64,000 bases of DNA, from NCBI RefSeq assembly GCF_030708455.1, contig NZ_JAUYWF010000004.1:124001-188000 (forward strand), read 5' to 3'. Below the pieces are notes generated by a model. The model did no database searches, was not told the DNA's origin, and was given only the letters and a program-made list of their open reading frames with translations. Positions within the stretch are counted from its first letter, which is position 1. Every line of letters begins with the position of its first letter. Origin of the DNA: Halomonas sp. SSL-5. Its GTDB lineage: Bacteria > Pseudomonadota > Gammaproteobacteria > Pseudomonadales > Halomonadaceae. Made by a program: the position numbers and the translations under genes. Shown here in pieces: positions 19,207 to 29,374 of the stretch.

Positions 19207-19860
19207 TCAGCCCGCGACGCCCTCGCGACGTGCGGTCACCGCCTGCTCGAGGCGCTCGAGCAGCGGCTTGATACGCGCATGCTTCATGGTCATCGCCGCC
19301 TTGTTGACCACCAACCGGGTGGAGACCGGCGCGATCAGCTCGCGGGGCTCCATGCCGTTGGCGCGCAGGGTATTGCCGGTATCGACGATATCGACGATCT
19401 CGTCGGCCAGGTTCATCAGCGGCGCCAGCTCCATGGCACCGTAGAGCTTGATGACCTCGGCCTGGATCCCCTGCTCGGCATACCAGCGCCGGGCGACGTT
19501 GACGAACTTGGTGGCCACCCGGCGCCGGGCGCGGGCCGGCTCGGCGCCGGTGATGCCGGCGGTCATCAGCCGGCAGCGGGCGATCTCCAGGTCCAGCGGC
19601 TCGTAGAGCCCCGTCGCCCCGTGCTCGAGGAGCACGTCCTTGCCCGCCACCCCCAGGTCGGCGGCGCCCAGCTGCACATAGGTCGGCACGTCGGTGGCAC
19701 GGATCACCACCAGCTTGACGTCGGGCAGGTTGGTATCGAACAGCAGCTTGCGGCTCCTGCCCAGGTCTTCCGCCGGCTCGACGCCGGCGTCGGCCAGCAG
19801 CGGCAGGGTCTCGTCCAGGATACGGCCCTTGGAGAGGGCCACGATCAGTTGTTTGCTCAT
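19207..19860 (-). CDS. hisG: ATP phosphoribosyltransferase, short-form HisG
   Basis: First enzyme of histidine synthesis, joining ATP and PRPP. The start [17 protein letters not shown], with AAGG/GAGAG just upstream, gives 217 residues, the short form that lacks the C-terminal regulatory domain and needs HisZ as partner. Signatures: [14 protein letters not shown] [24 protein letters not shown] at about 54-77, [31 protein letters not shown] (PRPP loop). HisZ is not in the window. It follows murA with 39 bases between, as in Pseudomonas. Confidence 0.95.
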   Translation of the reverse strand: MSKQLIVALSKGRILDETLPLLADAGVEPAEDLGRSRKLLFDTNLPDVKLVVIRATDVPTYVQLGAADLGVAGKDVLLEHGATGLYEPLDLEIARCRLMTAGITGAEPARARRRVATKFVNVARRWYAEQGIQAEVIKLYGAMELAPLMNLADEIVDIVDTGNTLRANGMEPRELIAPVSTRLVVNKAAMTMKHARIKPLLERLEQAVTARREGVAG

Positions 19861-19899
19861 GCTCTCGCCTTGGTCATCTCGCATTGATCAAGATAGGGG

Positions 19900-21431
<1,532 letters not shown>

Positions 21432-21562
21432 GGTGAGGCACTCCTTGTAGTCCTGAAATGGCAGTACTGAAACGGGTCCGCCGACGACAGGCACCTCGTC
21501 GTCGACAGGCAATGGGGATGGCCCATGGTAATGAAAAGCACCGCGCTTGGCGATCGCCCCGG

Positions 21563-21898
21563 CTACTCGCCCGCCGCCTCGAGCGGCAGCAGACGCTCGA
21601 GGCCGGCCAGGTCGGTGAGGCGCCAGAGGGACGCCGACAGGTGCACCCGCTCCAGGACGAGCCCGGCACGGCTCGCCGCACGGGCCCACTCCAGCAGCAC
21701 GGAGAGGGCCGCACTGCTGACCCCGGCGACGCCGCGCAGATCGAAGCTCACGGCCTCGCCCGAGCGGCGCGCCGCGAGCCAGCGGCTGCCCGCCTCGGCG
21801 AGTTCGGCGGCATGCTCGAAGCCCACTTCACCGCACACCACCAGGCCGGCATCAGAGGCCTCCAGGCGCAGGCCATCGCGTGCAAGCAGGTCGCTCAC
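21563..21898 (-). CDS. mlaB: MlaB-like STAS domain protein
   Basis: Cytoplasmic STAS-domain subunit that stabilises the MlaFEDB phospholipid transporter in the inner membrane. The 111 residues contain the STAS core: VSFDLRGVAGVSSAALSVLLEWARAA at about 50-75, with the Asp and adjacent Ser/Ser typical of the domain. Low overall conservation is normal for MlaB. It overlaps mlaC by four bases; 131 bases separate it from ibaG. Confidence 0.88.
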   Translation of the reverse strand: MSDLLARDGLRLEASDAGLVVCGEVGFEHAAELAEAGSRWLAARRSGEAVSFDLRGVAGVSSAALSVLLEWARAASRAGLVLERVHLSASLWRLTDLAGLERLLPLEAAGE

Positions 21899-22533
21899 GC
21901 GCCCTGCTCCAGCTCCTCGACGCCCACCTCGGGCGACCAGCCGTCGATCACGGCATCATAGTCGCGAGCGTTGTCACGCATCGCCTGATCGAACTGGTTG
22001 CGGAAGGTCAGCCCCAGGTTGATGCCGTTGACGATCACGTTGACCACCCGCCATTCGCCACCGGTGAGGCGCAGGGAGTAGCTGACCGGGTAGACGGCAC
22101 CATCCTCGGCCACCACCTCCATGTCGACGCTGGCCTGATCCTCGTGGCGCTGGGCGCGCTGGGCATCGAGTACGCGCAGCTCGCGGTAGTCGAAGGTGAC
22201 CAGCCCCTTGGCGTAGGTGTCGATCAGCGTCTGGCGGAAGGTCTCGACGAAACGCGAGCGCTGCTGGGGAGTGGCGTTGGAGAAGTAGCGCCCCATCACG
22301 CTGGCGCCGATGTAGCGGAAGTCGGCGATATCCTCGAGGCTGTCGTCGACCAGCGCCTCGAGCTCGTCCATGTTGTTGGCGAAGTGGTCGCGCCGGCCCT
22401 CGATCTGGCCGGTCAGCGTCTCGACGCTATGGCGGATCACCTGGTCGGGGGTGCGCTCGGGAGCGGCCTGCACGGCCAGGCTGAACAGCAGGCTCAGCAG
22501 CAGTGCCGCCAGGGGCAGGGGGGAACGGATCAT
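21895..22533 (-). CDS. mlaC: Periplasmic phospholipid-binding protein MlaC
   Basis: Soluble carrier that shuttles phospholipids between the outer-membrane MlaA complex and inner-membrane MlaFEDB. A Sec signal peptide ends near VQAAPE (about residue 25). The MlaC/Ttg2D domain fills the rest: FRYIGASVMGRYFSNATPQQRSRFVETFRQTLIDTYAKGL at about 73-112, and WRVVNVIVNGINLGLTFRNQF. The ATG is used because GGAG lies seven bases upstream; a GTG two codons earlier is open. Confidence 0.94.
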   Translation of the reverse strand: MIRSPLPLAALLLSLLFSLAVQAAPERTPDQVIRHSVETLTGQIEGRRDHFANNMDELEALVDDSLEDIADFRYIGASVMGRYFSNATPQQRSRFVETFRQTLIDTYAKGLVTFDYRELRVLDAQRAQRHEDQASVDMEVVAEDGAVYPVSYSLRLTGGEWRVVNVIVNGINLGLTFRNQFDQAMRDNARDYDAVIDGWSPEVGVEELEQGA

Positions 22534-22577
22534 GTCCACGTCTCCATGTCAGGGGTCGATGAGGGGGCGGTCAGCGG

Positions 22578-23042
22578 CTAGTCGCTGACCATGTTTGACA
22601 CGAACTGCTGGATGAGTTCTTCGAGCACCAGGGCCGACTGGGTATCGCGGATGGTATCGCCGTCGGCCAGGGTCTCGGGATCACCGCCCACGGAAAGGCC
22701 CACGTATTGCTCGCCGAGCAGGCCCGAGGTCAGGATCGCCGCGGTGGTGTCCCGGGAGAGCTGCCCCTCCAGGTCATCGTCGAGCTCGAGCACCACCCGG
22801 GCATCATACCAGTCGGTATCGAGCTCGATGGCCGCCACGCGCCCTACCGTGACCCCGGCCATGGTGACCCGCGCCCGGGGCTTGAGGCCGCCGATATTGG
22901 CGAAGTTGGCCTCCAGGCGGAAGGTATCGCTGGGGGCCTGCAGGGTCATGCCACTGACCCGCAGGCCGAGGAACACCAGGCCGAGGATGCCGGCAAGCAT
23001 GAACAGCCCCACCCCCAGTTCCATGGTTTTGCTGCGCTTCAT
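22578..23042 (-). CDS. mlaD: MCE-domain lipid transport protein MlaD
   Basis: Substrate-binding subunit of the Mla ABC transporter; its hexameric MCE ring hangs from an N-terminal helix (about 9-29, VGLFMLAGILGLVFLGLRVSG). The MCE domain lies at about 38-120: FANIGGLKPRARVTMAGVTVGRV and TSGLLGEQYVGLSVGG. At 154 residues it is slightly short of E. coli MlaD (183), lacking part of the C-terminal helix. Confidence 0.95.
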   Translation of the reverse strand: MKRSKTMELGVGLFMLAGILGLVFLGLRVSGMTLQAPSDTFRLEANFANIGGLKPRARVTMAGVTVGRVAAIELDTDWYDARVVLELDDDLEGQLSRDTTAAILTSGLLGEQYVGLSVGGDPETLADGDTIRDTQSALVLEELIQQFVSNMVSD

Positions 23043-23078
23043 CTAATATCTCCACACATCAGGGCGATCGTTCGCCGC

Positions 23079-23861
23079 TCAGGCGAGGCCGCCGAACATC
23101 ACGGCGGTCAGCACGAAATCGAGGCCGAGCACGGCCAGCGAGGAATAGACCACGGTACGGGTGGTGGCCCGCGAGATGCCCTCCGAGGTGGGCACCAGGT
23201 CATAGCCCTGGAAAACCGCGATCCAGGTCACCACCACGGCAAACACCAGGCTCTTGATGATGCCGTTGCCGACGTCGTCGATGAAATCGACGCTGGCCTG
23301 CATGTTGGACCAGTAGGAGCCCTCGAACACGCCCAGCCAGTCGACCCCGACCAGGTAGCCGCCGTAGATGCCCACCACACCGAAGCCTACGGTCAGCAGC
23401 GGCAGGGACACGAAGCCGGCCCACAGGCGCGGCGCCACCACTCGACGCAGCGGGTCGACACCGATCATCTCCATGCTGGTCAGCTGCTCGGTGGCCTTCA
23501 TCAGGCCGATCTCGGCGGTCAGTGCCGAGCCGGCACGCCCGGCGAACAGCAGTGCCGCCACCACCGGGGCAAGCTCACGCAGCAGCGATAGCGCCACCAT
23601 CTGACCCAGCGCATCCTCGGCACCGAAGTCCACCAGGATGGTATAGCCCTGCAGCGACAGCACCATGCCGATGAACAGCCCCGAGACGAGCACGATGGCC
23701 AGCGACAGCACACCGACGAAGTGCATCTGGCGCACCCAGAGGTAGAGTCCCTCGCGACTCGGCAGCCCCACGGCGGACTGGGCCAGGAAGATACCGGCGC
23801 GACCGAAGGCCTCGAGCAGGTCGCAGCCGCGGCGCCCCAGACGGCGAATTCGCTGAATCAT
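23079..23861 (-). CDS. mlaE: ABC transporter permease MlaE
   Basis: Inner-membrane permease of the Mla phospholipid system. The 260 residues contain an N-terminal interfacial helix and about five membrane helices. Family motifs: [14 protein letters not shown] at about 63-76, [35 protein letters not shown] and [21 protein letters not shown], which include the coupling helix toward MlaF. It overlaps mlaF by four bases. Confidence 0.96.
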   Translation of the reverse strand: MIQRIRRLGRRGCDLLEAFGRAGIFLAQSAVGLPSREGLYLWVRQMHFVGVLSLAIVLVSGLFIGMVLSLQGYTILVDFGAEDALGQMVALSLLRELAPVVAALLFAGRAGSALTAEIGLMKATEQLTSMEMIGVDPLRRVVAPRLWAGFVSLPLLTVGFGVVGIYGGYLVGVDWLGVFEGSYWSNMQASVDFIDDVGNGIIKSLVFAVVVTWIAVFQGYDLVPTSEGISRATTRTVVYSSLAVLGLDFVLTAVMFGGLA

Positions 23862-24670
23862 CGAGGGCCTCCCGGGCTGAGCATGTCGCTGACGAAGTCC
23901 ACCGCCGGGTAGTGGAAGGGGACCGGCCCATCCGGCTCGCCGTGGACGAACTGGCTGACCCGAGGATCCTGGTCAACGTCGAGGCTCTTGGGCGTGCCGT
24001 GGGCCATCACCTGGCCATCGGCGATCACGTAGACGTAGTCGGCGATGGTCAGGGTCTCCTTGATGTCGTGGGAGACCACAATGGAGGTCAGCCCCAGGGC
24101 CTGGTTTAGGCGCTTGATCAGCTGCACCAGCACGCCCATGGAGATCGGATCCTGGCCGACGAAGGGCTCATCATAGAGGATCAGCTCCGGATCCAGGGCG
24201 ATGGCCCGGGCCAGCGCCACCCGGCGCGCCATGCCCCCGGAGAGCTCCGAGGGCATCAGCGTCCGGGCACCGCGCAGCCCCACCGCCTCGAGCTTCATCA
24301 GCACCAGGTCGCGGACCATGGCGCCCGGCAGGTCGGTATGCACCCGCAGCGGGAAGGCCACGTTCTCGAACACGCTGAGGTCGGAGAACAGCGCCCCGCT
24401 CTGAAACAGCATGCCCATACGCTGGCGCATGGAAAACAGCGCCTTGCGCGACTGGCGATGCACGTCCTGACCCTCGATCAGCACCCGCCCGGCATCGGGC
24501 AGGAGCTGGCCGCCGATCAGCTTGAGCAGGGTGGTCTTGCCACTGCCGCTGGGGCCCATGATGGCGGTGATGCCGCCTCGCTGGATCGTCATGTCGACGC
24601 CGCGGAAGATCTCCTTGTCGCCACGCGAGAAATGCAGCCCCTCCACCGCCACGAAGGGAGTGTCACTCAT
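23858..24670 (-). CDS. mlaF: ABC transporter ATP-binding protein MlaF
   Basis: ATPase of the Mla phospholipid transporter. Motifs: Walker [11 protein letters not shown]-loop at [21 protein letters not shown], signature [14 protein letters not shown], Walker [14 protein letters not shown] and the switch His in SHDIKE. Counted from the start chosen ([11 protein letters not shown]), the distance to Walker A matches E. coli MlaF. ATGs at 24682 and 24703 are also in frame. A promoter-like GATAAT at 24692-24697 argues against the farthest one, though an AGGA precedes it. First gene of the long mla-murA-his run and divergent from yrbG, as in E. coli. Confidence 0.93.
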   Translation of the reverse strand: MSDTPFVAVEGLHFSRGDKEIFRGVDMTIQRGGITAIMGPSGSGKTTLLKLIGGQLLPDAGRVLIEGQDVHRQSRKALFSMRQRMGMLFQSGALFSDLSVFENVAFPLRVHTDLPGAMVRDLVLMKLEAVGLRGARTLMPSELSGGMARRVALARAIALDPELILYDEPFVGQDPISMGVLVQLIKRLNQALGLTSIVVSHDIKETLTIADYVYVIADGQVMAHGTPKSLDVDQDPRVSQFVHGEPDGPVPFHYPAVDFVSDMLSPGGPR

Positions 24671-24751
24671 TGGCTCAGCCATCCCAGTAAAATTATCGAA
24701 CATCGTATCCTAACTGCCCTGCCGGGCGCCAGCCCGATGCCGCCCGGCGGC

Positions 24752-24780
24752 TTGCACCGCCGCTGGCCAGCACGTTTAAT
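24752..24780 (+). promoter_or_regulatory. Probable promoter of the yrbG-kdsD-lpt run
   Basis: TTGCAC (24752-24757), a spacer of exactly 17 bases, then TTTAAT (24775-24780), about 42 bases before the yrbG ATG. The match and spacing are good for a GC-rich genome. Confidence 0.65.
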
Positions 24781-24821
24781 GGCGCCCTTCCGACACTGAC
24801 AGTCAAGCGAGTCGAGACCCC

Positions 24822-25778
24822 ATGCTGCTTCCCCTGTTCGCCGTCGCCCTGGGCCTCGTGGCCCTGCTGTGGAGCGCCGACCACTTCGTCGGCGCGGCGG
24901 CCGCCACCGCCCGCCGCGCCGGCATGAGCACCCTGCTGGTGGGCATGACCATCGTCGCCCTGGGCACCTCGGCCCCGGAGATCGTGGTCTCGCTGATGGC
25001 GTCCCTGGACGGCATCCCCGACCTCGCCACCGGCAACGCCCTGGGCTCCAACATCGCCAATATCGGCCTGGTACTGGGCATCACCGCGCTGGTGGTGCCG
25101 ATCCCGGTGCGCTTCTCCATCGTGCGTCGCGAGTTGCCGCTGCTGCTGGGGGCCACCGGGCTTGCCGGCTATGCCCTGGCCAACGGCCACCTGGGGCGCA
25201 TGGATGCCGCACTGCTCATCGCCCTGCTGGTGTTCAGCCTGTGGTGGCTGTTCCGCGCCGACACCCCGGATGCCGAGGACGCCGTCGCCGAGGAGATCCC
25301 GGACATGACCCTGCCGCGCGCACTGCTGTGGCTGGTGGTGACGCTCGCGGTGATGGTGGCCGGCTCCCGGGGCCTGGTGTGGGGGGCCAGCGAGCTGGCC
25401 CGCAGCATGGGGGTCAGCGAGCTGGTCATCGGCCTGACCATCGTCGCCATCGGTACCAGCCTGCCCGAACTGGTGGCCTGCGTGGCCAGCGCCCTCAAGC
25501 GCCACCATGACCTGGCCATCGGCAACATCATCGGCTCCAACCTCTTCAACCTGCTGGCGGTGCTGCCGATACCCGGTCTGATCGCACCGGGCGCCACCGA
25601 TGCCGCCGCCGGGGAGCGTGACTATCCCTTGCTGCTGGTGCTGACCCTGGTGCTCGGCGCCCTGCTGCTGTGGCATCGTCGCAACCACCTCGGCCGACTC
25701 CCGGGCGCGGCCCTGGCCGCCACCTATTTCGGCTACCTGATCTGGCTCGGCACGGCCAGTCTGGGCGGTGGCTCTTGA
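24822..25778 (+). CDS. yrbG: Calcium/sodium antiporter, YrbG family
   Basis: Inner-membrane cation exchanger of the CaCA superfamily. The 318 residues form about ten helices in two inverted halves, each with the alpha-repeat motif: ALGTSAPEIVVS (about 46-57) with GNALGSNIANIGLVLG, and AIGTSLPELVACV (about 209-221) with GNIIGSNLFNLLAVL. These acidic Glu and Asn residues form the ion site. The gene is not needed for LPS export, but this position next to kdsD is conserved. Confidence 0.93.
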   Translation: MLLPLFAVALGLVALLWSADHFVGAAAATARRAGMSTLLVGMTIVALGTSAPEIVVSLMASLDGIPDLATGNALGSNIANIGLVLGITALVVPIPVRFSIVRRELPLLLGATGLAGYALANGHLGRMDAALLIALLVFSLWWLFRADTPDAEDAVAEEIPDMTLPRALLWLVVTLAVMVAGSRGLVWGASELARSMGVSELVIGLTIVAIGTSLPELVACVASALKRHHDLAIGNIIGSNLFNLLAVLPIPGLIAPGATDAAAGERDYPLLLVLTLVLGALLLWHRRNHLGRLPGAALAATYFGYLIWLGTASLGGGS

Positions 25779-25810
25779 GTGATTCCGCGCAACAGGCAAC
25801 AATCGACCCC

Positions 25811-26800
25811 ATGACATCCGATACCCCCCCGGCCGGCTCGGCCCTCCGTGACAGCGCCCGACGCACCCTGCGCCTCGAGCAGCAGGCCGTCGGCGCCCTG
25901 GTGGCGCGCCTCGATGACGCCTTCGACCGCGCCTGCGAACTGATCCTGGCCTGCCACGGCCGCGTGGTGGTCACCGGCATGGGCAAGTCGGGCCACATCG
26001 CGGGCAAGATCGCCGCCACCCTGGCCAGCACCGGCACGCCGGCCTTCTTCGTGCATCCCGGCGAGGCCAGCCACGGCGACCTGGGCATGATCACCCCCGG
26101 CGACGTGGTGCTGGCCCTCTCCAACTCGGGCGAGACCGCCGAGGTGACCGCCCTGCTGCCGCTGCTAAAGCGCATGAAGGTGCCGCTGATCAGCATGACC
26201 GGTCGCCCTGCCTCGAGCCTGGCCCGCCACGCCGAGGCGCATCTCGATGTCGGGGTCGAGCGCGAGGCCTGTCCGCTCGACCTGGCCCCCACCGCCTCCA
26301 CCACCGCCGCCCTGGCCATGGGCGATGCCCTGGCCGTGGCCCTGCTCGAGGCGCGCGGCTTCACCGCCGAGGATTTCGCCCTCTCCCACCCCGGCGGCAG
26401 CCTCGGCAAGCGGCTGCTGCTGCGCGTCGGTGACCTGATGCACTCGGGCGATCGGCTGCCCCGGGTGCCGCTGGGCAGCCCGCTGCGCGATGCCCTGCTG
26501 GAGATCACCCGCCAGGGGCTGGGCTTCACCTGCGTGGTGGCCCCCGACGGCCACCTCGCCGGGGTCTATACCGATGGCGACCTGCGTCGCACCCTGGACC
26601 AGCACAACGACCTCACCGACCTCACCGTGGATGAAGTCATGACCTGTCCCGGCAAGCGCGTCTCCCCGGAGACCCTGGCCGCCGAGGCGGTAAGCCTGAT
26701 GGAAGACCACCGCATCTCCGCCCTGGCCGTGGTCGATGACGAGGGTCGCCCGGTGGGCGCCCTGCATATGCACGACCTGCTCGCCAGCGGCGTGATCTGA
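25811..26800 (+). CDS. kdsD: Arabinose-5-phosphate isomerase KdsD
   Basis: Converts ribulose-5-phosphate to arabinose-5-phosphate, the first step of Kdo synthesis for LPS. The 329 residues carry an N-terminal SIS domain (VVVTGMGKSGHIAGKIAATLASTGTPAFFVHPGEASHGDLG, ALSNSGETAEV), then LSHPGGSLGKRLLLRVGDLM and two CBS domains (about 205-329). The ATG lacks a clear Shine-Dalgarno. A TTG overlapping the yrbG stop (25775-25777) would add 12 residues and is an alternative start. Confidence 0.95.
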   Translation: MTSDTPPAGSALRDSARRTLRLEQQAVGALVARLDDAFDRACELILACHGRVVVTGMGKSGHIAGKIAATLASTGTPAFFVHPGEASHGDLGMITPGDVVLALSNSGETAEVTALLPLLKRMKVPLISMTGRPASSLARHAEAHLDVGVEREACPLDLAPTASTTAALAMGDALAVALLEARGFTAEDFALSHPGGSLGKRLLLRVGDLMHSGDRLPRVPLGSPLRDALLEITRQGLGFTCVVAPDGHLAGVYTDGDLRRTLDQHNDLTDLTVDEVMTCPGKRVSPETLAAEAVSLMEDHRISALAVVDDEGRPVGALHMHDLLASGVI

Positions 26801-26821
26801 CCTCAACGACACGGAGTCCCC

Positions 26822-27379
26822 ATGACCCACACCTCCCCCCTGCAGGATCCGCTGCTGACCGACCGTCTGCGCCGCATCCGCTTGCTCGCGCTGGACGTCG
26901 ATGGCGTGCTCACCGACGGCCAGCTCTACTTCCAGGCCGACGGCATCGAGATCAAGGCCTTCAATGTCCAGGATGGCCACGGCCTCAAGCTGCTCAAGCG
27001 TGCCGGGATCCAGGTCGCGCTGATCACCGGCCGCGAGTCACCCACGGTGAGTCGCCGCGCCGCCGCCCTGGGCATCCAGCATGTCTTCCAGGGCGTCGAG
27101 AAGAAGCTGCCGGTACTGCGGGAGCTCAGCGTGCGCCTGGGCCTGGAATTCGACCAGGTGGCCTACTGCGGCGACGACATGCCCGACGTGGGCGCCATCC
27201 GCCGCGCCGGGGTGGGCATCAGCGTGCCCAACGCACCGGCCTACATCCAGAAGTATGCCGACTGGGTCACCGAGCGCAGCGGCGGCCAGGGCGCGGCCCG
27301 CGAGATCGCCGACACCCTGCTGCGCGCCCAGGGCCACTGGGACGCGGTGATCGACACCTACCTGCACGGGGCCGGCTGA
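26822..27379 (+). CDS. kdsC: 3-deoxy-D-manno-octulosonate 8-phosphate phosphatase KdsC
   Basis: HAD-family phosphatase that releases Kdo from Kdo-8-phosphate. The 185 residues show motif I LALDVDGVLTDGQLYF (nucleophile Asp and acid Asp in DVDG), motif II ITGRES, and motif III/IV YCGDDMPDVGAIRRAGVGISVPNA. Length matches E. coli KdsC (188). Between kdsD and lptC, with short gaps. Confidence 0.96.
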   Translation: MTHTSPLQDPLLTDRLRRIRLLALDVDGVLTDGQLYFQADGIEIKAFNVQDGHGLKLLKRAGIQVALITGRESPTVSRRAAALGIQHVFQGVEKKLPVLRELSVRLGLEFDQVAYCGDDMPDVGAIRRAGVGISVPNAPAYIQKYADWVTERSGGQGAAREIADTLLRAQGHWDAVIDTYLHGAG

Positions 27380-27383
27380 GGCC

Positions 27384-27968
27384 ATGGCCCTGCCGCGCCC
27401 GGGCTTTCGCACCTGGCTGACCCTGCTGCTGCTGACGCTGGGCGGAGGCCTGGCGCTGCTCGACCTGCGCGACCCCACCCCCACCGGCCAGGTGCCGCGC
27501 GACGCCGCGGGCGAGCCCGACTTCTACCTCGAGAACGCGCGCCTCACCCGCTTCGACGCCGAGGGCCGCCCCCACCAGCGGGTGACCACGCCGCGGCTGG
27601 TCCACACCCCGGTGGATGACGTGACCCGCCTGGAAACCCCGCTTGCCCGGCTCCACGACCGCGAGGGTCGCCTGTGGCTCGCCGAGGCCAAAAGCGGCGA
27701 GCTGGGCCCCGGGGGCAACCCGCTGCTGCTCGATGGCGACGCCCGTCTGCGGGCCCCCGCCGAGCGCTGGGTGCTCGAGACCGAGACGCTGCACTACGAT
27801 GCCGACACCGGTCATGCCTGGAGCACCACCCCGGCCACGCTGCGCCAGCCGCCCCAGCGCATGCGCGGCGAACGCTTCGACGCCTGGCTCCATGACAACC
27901 GGGCCCGCCTGACCGACAATGTGCGCGGCCACCATCCGCCCGAGACAGCCGAGGAGTCCTCGCCATGA
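27384..27968 (+). CDS. lptC: LPS export system protein LptC
   Basis: Bitopic inner-membrane protein that passes LPS from LptBFG to the LptA bridge. One N-terminal helix (about 10-27, TWLTLLLLTLGGGLALLDL) precedes a periplasmic beta-jellyroll. Visible family elements: PDFYLENARLTRFDAEGRPHQRVTTPRLVH and LETETLHYDADTGHAWSTTPATLRQP. Overlaps lptA by four bases. Assignment rests on topology and on the kdsC-lptC-lptA-lptB order as well as sequence. Confidence 0.92.
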   Translation: MALPRPGFRTWLTLLLLTLGGGLALLDLRDPTPTGQVPRDAAGEPDFYLENARLTRFDAEGRPHQRVTTPRLVHTPVDDVTRLETPLARLHDREGRLWLAEAKSGELGPGGNPLLLDGDARLRAPAERWVLETETLHYDADTGHAWSTTPATLRQPPQRMRGERFDAWLHDNRARLTDNVRGHHPPETAEESSP

Positions 27969-28498
27969 CGCGCCCCCTACTCCCCTCACTGGCCTGTGCG
28001 CTGCTGCTGGCGCTGCTGGCCGTCGCCCCGGCCAGCCAGGCCCAGAGCCAGCCTCAAAATCAGGATGCCGATGCGCCCATCCTGGTCGAGGCGGACCGCC
28101 TCGACCTCGACGACCGCGCCGGCACCGCCGTGTATACCGGCAACGTGGATATCCGCCAGGGCAGCATGCGCCTGACGGGCAACCGGGTGGAGATCCGCCG
28201 CAACGCGGCCGGTGAGCTCTCCCTGGCCACCGCCACCGGCGATCGGGCCTACCTCGAGCAGCAGCCCGACCCCGCCGAGCCGATCGTCAAGGGCTGGGGA
28301 CGCACCGTCATCTATCACGTGGCCGAACGCCGCGTGGAGCTGGTCGATCGCGCCGAGCTCCATCAGGGGGGCGACACCTTCGAGGGCGGCTACCTGGAGT
28401 ACTTCCTCGACCGCCGCGTGGTGCAGGCCCGTGCCGACGCCGAGGGCGTCGAGGGCAGCCAGCGCATCCGCATGACCCTCCAGCCCGAACAGCAGTAA
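27965..28498 (+). CDS. lptA: LPS transport periplasmic protein LptA
   Basis: Forms the periplasmic bridge that carries LPS to the LptDE translocon. A Sec signal peptide ends near ASQAQS (about 26). The OstA-like domain follows: [39 protein letters not shown] at about 39-77 and [18 protein letters not shown]. Length 177 is typical. A Gln-rich tail QPEQQ ends it. Confidence 0.95.
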   Translation: MTRPLLPSLACALLLALLAVAPASQAQSQPQNQDADAPILVEADRLDLDDRAGTAVYTGNVDIRQGSMRLTGNRVEIRRNAAGELSLATATGDRAYLEQQPDPAEPIVKGWGRTVIYHVAERRVELVDRAELHQGGDTFEGGYLEYFLDRRVVQARADAEGVEGSQRIRMTLQPEQQ

Positions 28499-28506
28499 GG
28501 GAATCC

Positions 28507-29232
28507 ATGAAGACCCTTCACGCCCGTCATCTGGCCAAGAGCTACAAGCGCCGCCGCGTGGTGCAGGACATCGGCCTGTCGATCCGCCAGGGCAGCATCG
28601 TCGGGCTGCTGGGCCCCAACGGTGCCGGCAAGACCACCTCCTTCTACATGATCGTGGGGCTGGTGCGTGCCGATGCCGGCTCGGTGGCCATCGATGACCT
28701 GGACCTCTCCCGCGCCGCCATGCACGAACGGGCCCGGGCGGGGATCGGCTACCTGCCCCAGGAGGCCTCGATCTTCCGCAAGCTGTCGGTGGCCGACAAC
28801 ATCATGGCCATCCTCGAGACCCGCAAGGATCTCGACCGGGAGGGCCGTCGCGCACGCCTGGAGCAGCTGCTCGAGGAGTTCCATGTCACCCATATCCGCG
28901 ACAACCCGGGCATGAGCCTCTCCGGCGGCGAGCGGCGCCGGGTGGAGATCGCCCGGGCGCTGGCCACCGAACCCGCCTTCATCCTGCTCGACGAGCCCTT
29001 CGCCGGGGTCGACCCGATCTCGGTGGGCGAGATCAAGGGCATCATCCGCCAGCTCAAGGCCCGCGGCATCGGCGTGCTGATCACCGACCACAACGTCCGC
29101 GACACCCTCGACATCTGCGACAGCGCCTATATCGTCGGCGACGGCAAGATCATCGCCGAGGGCGACGCCGAGTCGATCCTCGCCAACCAGCGGGTGCGCG
29201 AGGTCTACCTCGGTGAAGACTTCCGCCTGTGA
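28507..29232 (+). CDS. lptB: LPS export ABC transporter ATPase LptB
   Basis: ATPase that powers LPS extraction by LptFG (not in this window). The 241 residues contain Walker A GPNGAGKT (36-43), Q-loop YLPQEASIF, signature LSGGE (138-142), Walker B FILLDEP (158-164) and switch His in [11 protein letters not shown]. Nine bases separate it from lptA. rpoN follows 142 bases on, the usual order. Confidence 0.97.
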   Translation: MKTLHARHLAKSYKRRRVVQDIGLSIRQGSIVGLLGPNGAGKTTSFYMIVGLVRADAGSVAIDDLDLSRAAMHERARAGIGYLPQEASIFRKLSVADNIMAILETRKDLDREGRRARLEQLLEEFHVTHIRDNPGMSLSGGERRRVEIARALATEPAFILLDEPFAGVDPISVGEIKGIIRQLKARGIGVLITDHNVRDTLDICDSAYIVGDGKIIAEGDAESILANQRVREVYLGEDFRL

Positions 29233-29286
29233 CCCCGGCCGGTAACGCGCCTCACCATATTCATATTCCGCCGCGCGGCGCACCAA

Positions 29287-29303
29287 TGGCATGATTATTG
29301 CTT
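29287..29303 (+). promoter_or_regulatory. Candidate sigma-54 promoter upstream of rpoN
   Basis: TGGCATG-N4-TTGCTT on the plus strand, with the invariant GG and GC separated by exactly 10 bases, matches the sigma-54 -24/-12 consensus (TGGCAYG-N4-TTGCW). The predicted start site near 29313 is about 60 bases before the rpoN ATG. It lies in the only sizeable gap (142 bases) of the yrbG-ptsO run. No activator site was recognised. Confidence 0.6.
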
Positions 29304-29374
29304 GAAATCGTATTGCGCCATGCCACGCCAGGGGCTAGGGTAGGGCTTTCCGACACGCCAGGAGGACGCCGGCC

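Noticed and set aside
24658-24821. Mla and Lpt genes as one transcription unit
   Set aside because: They are divergent, with a good plus-strand promoter in the gap; no evidence of a shared transcript.
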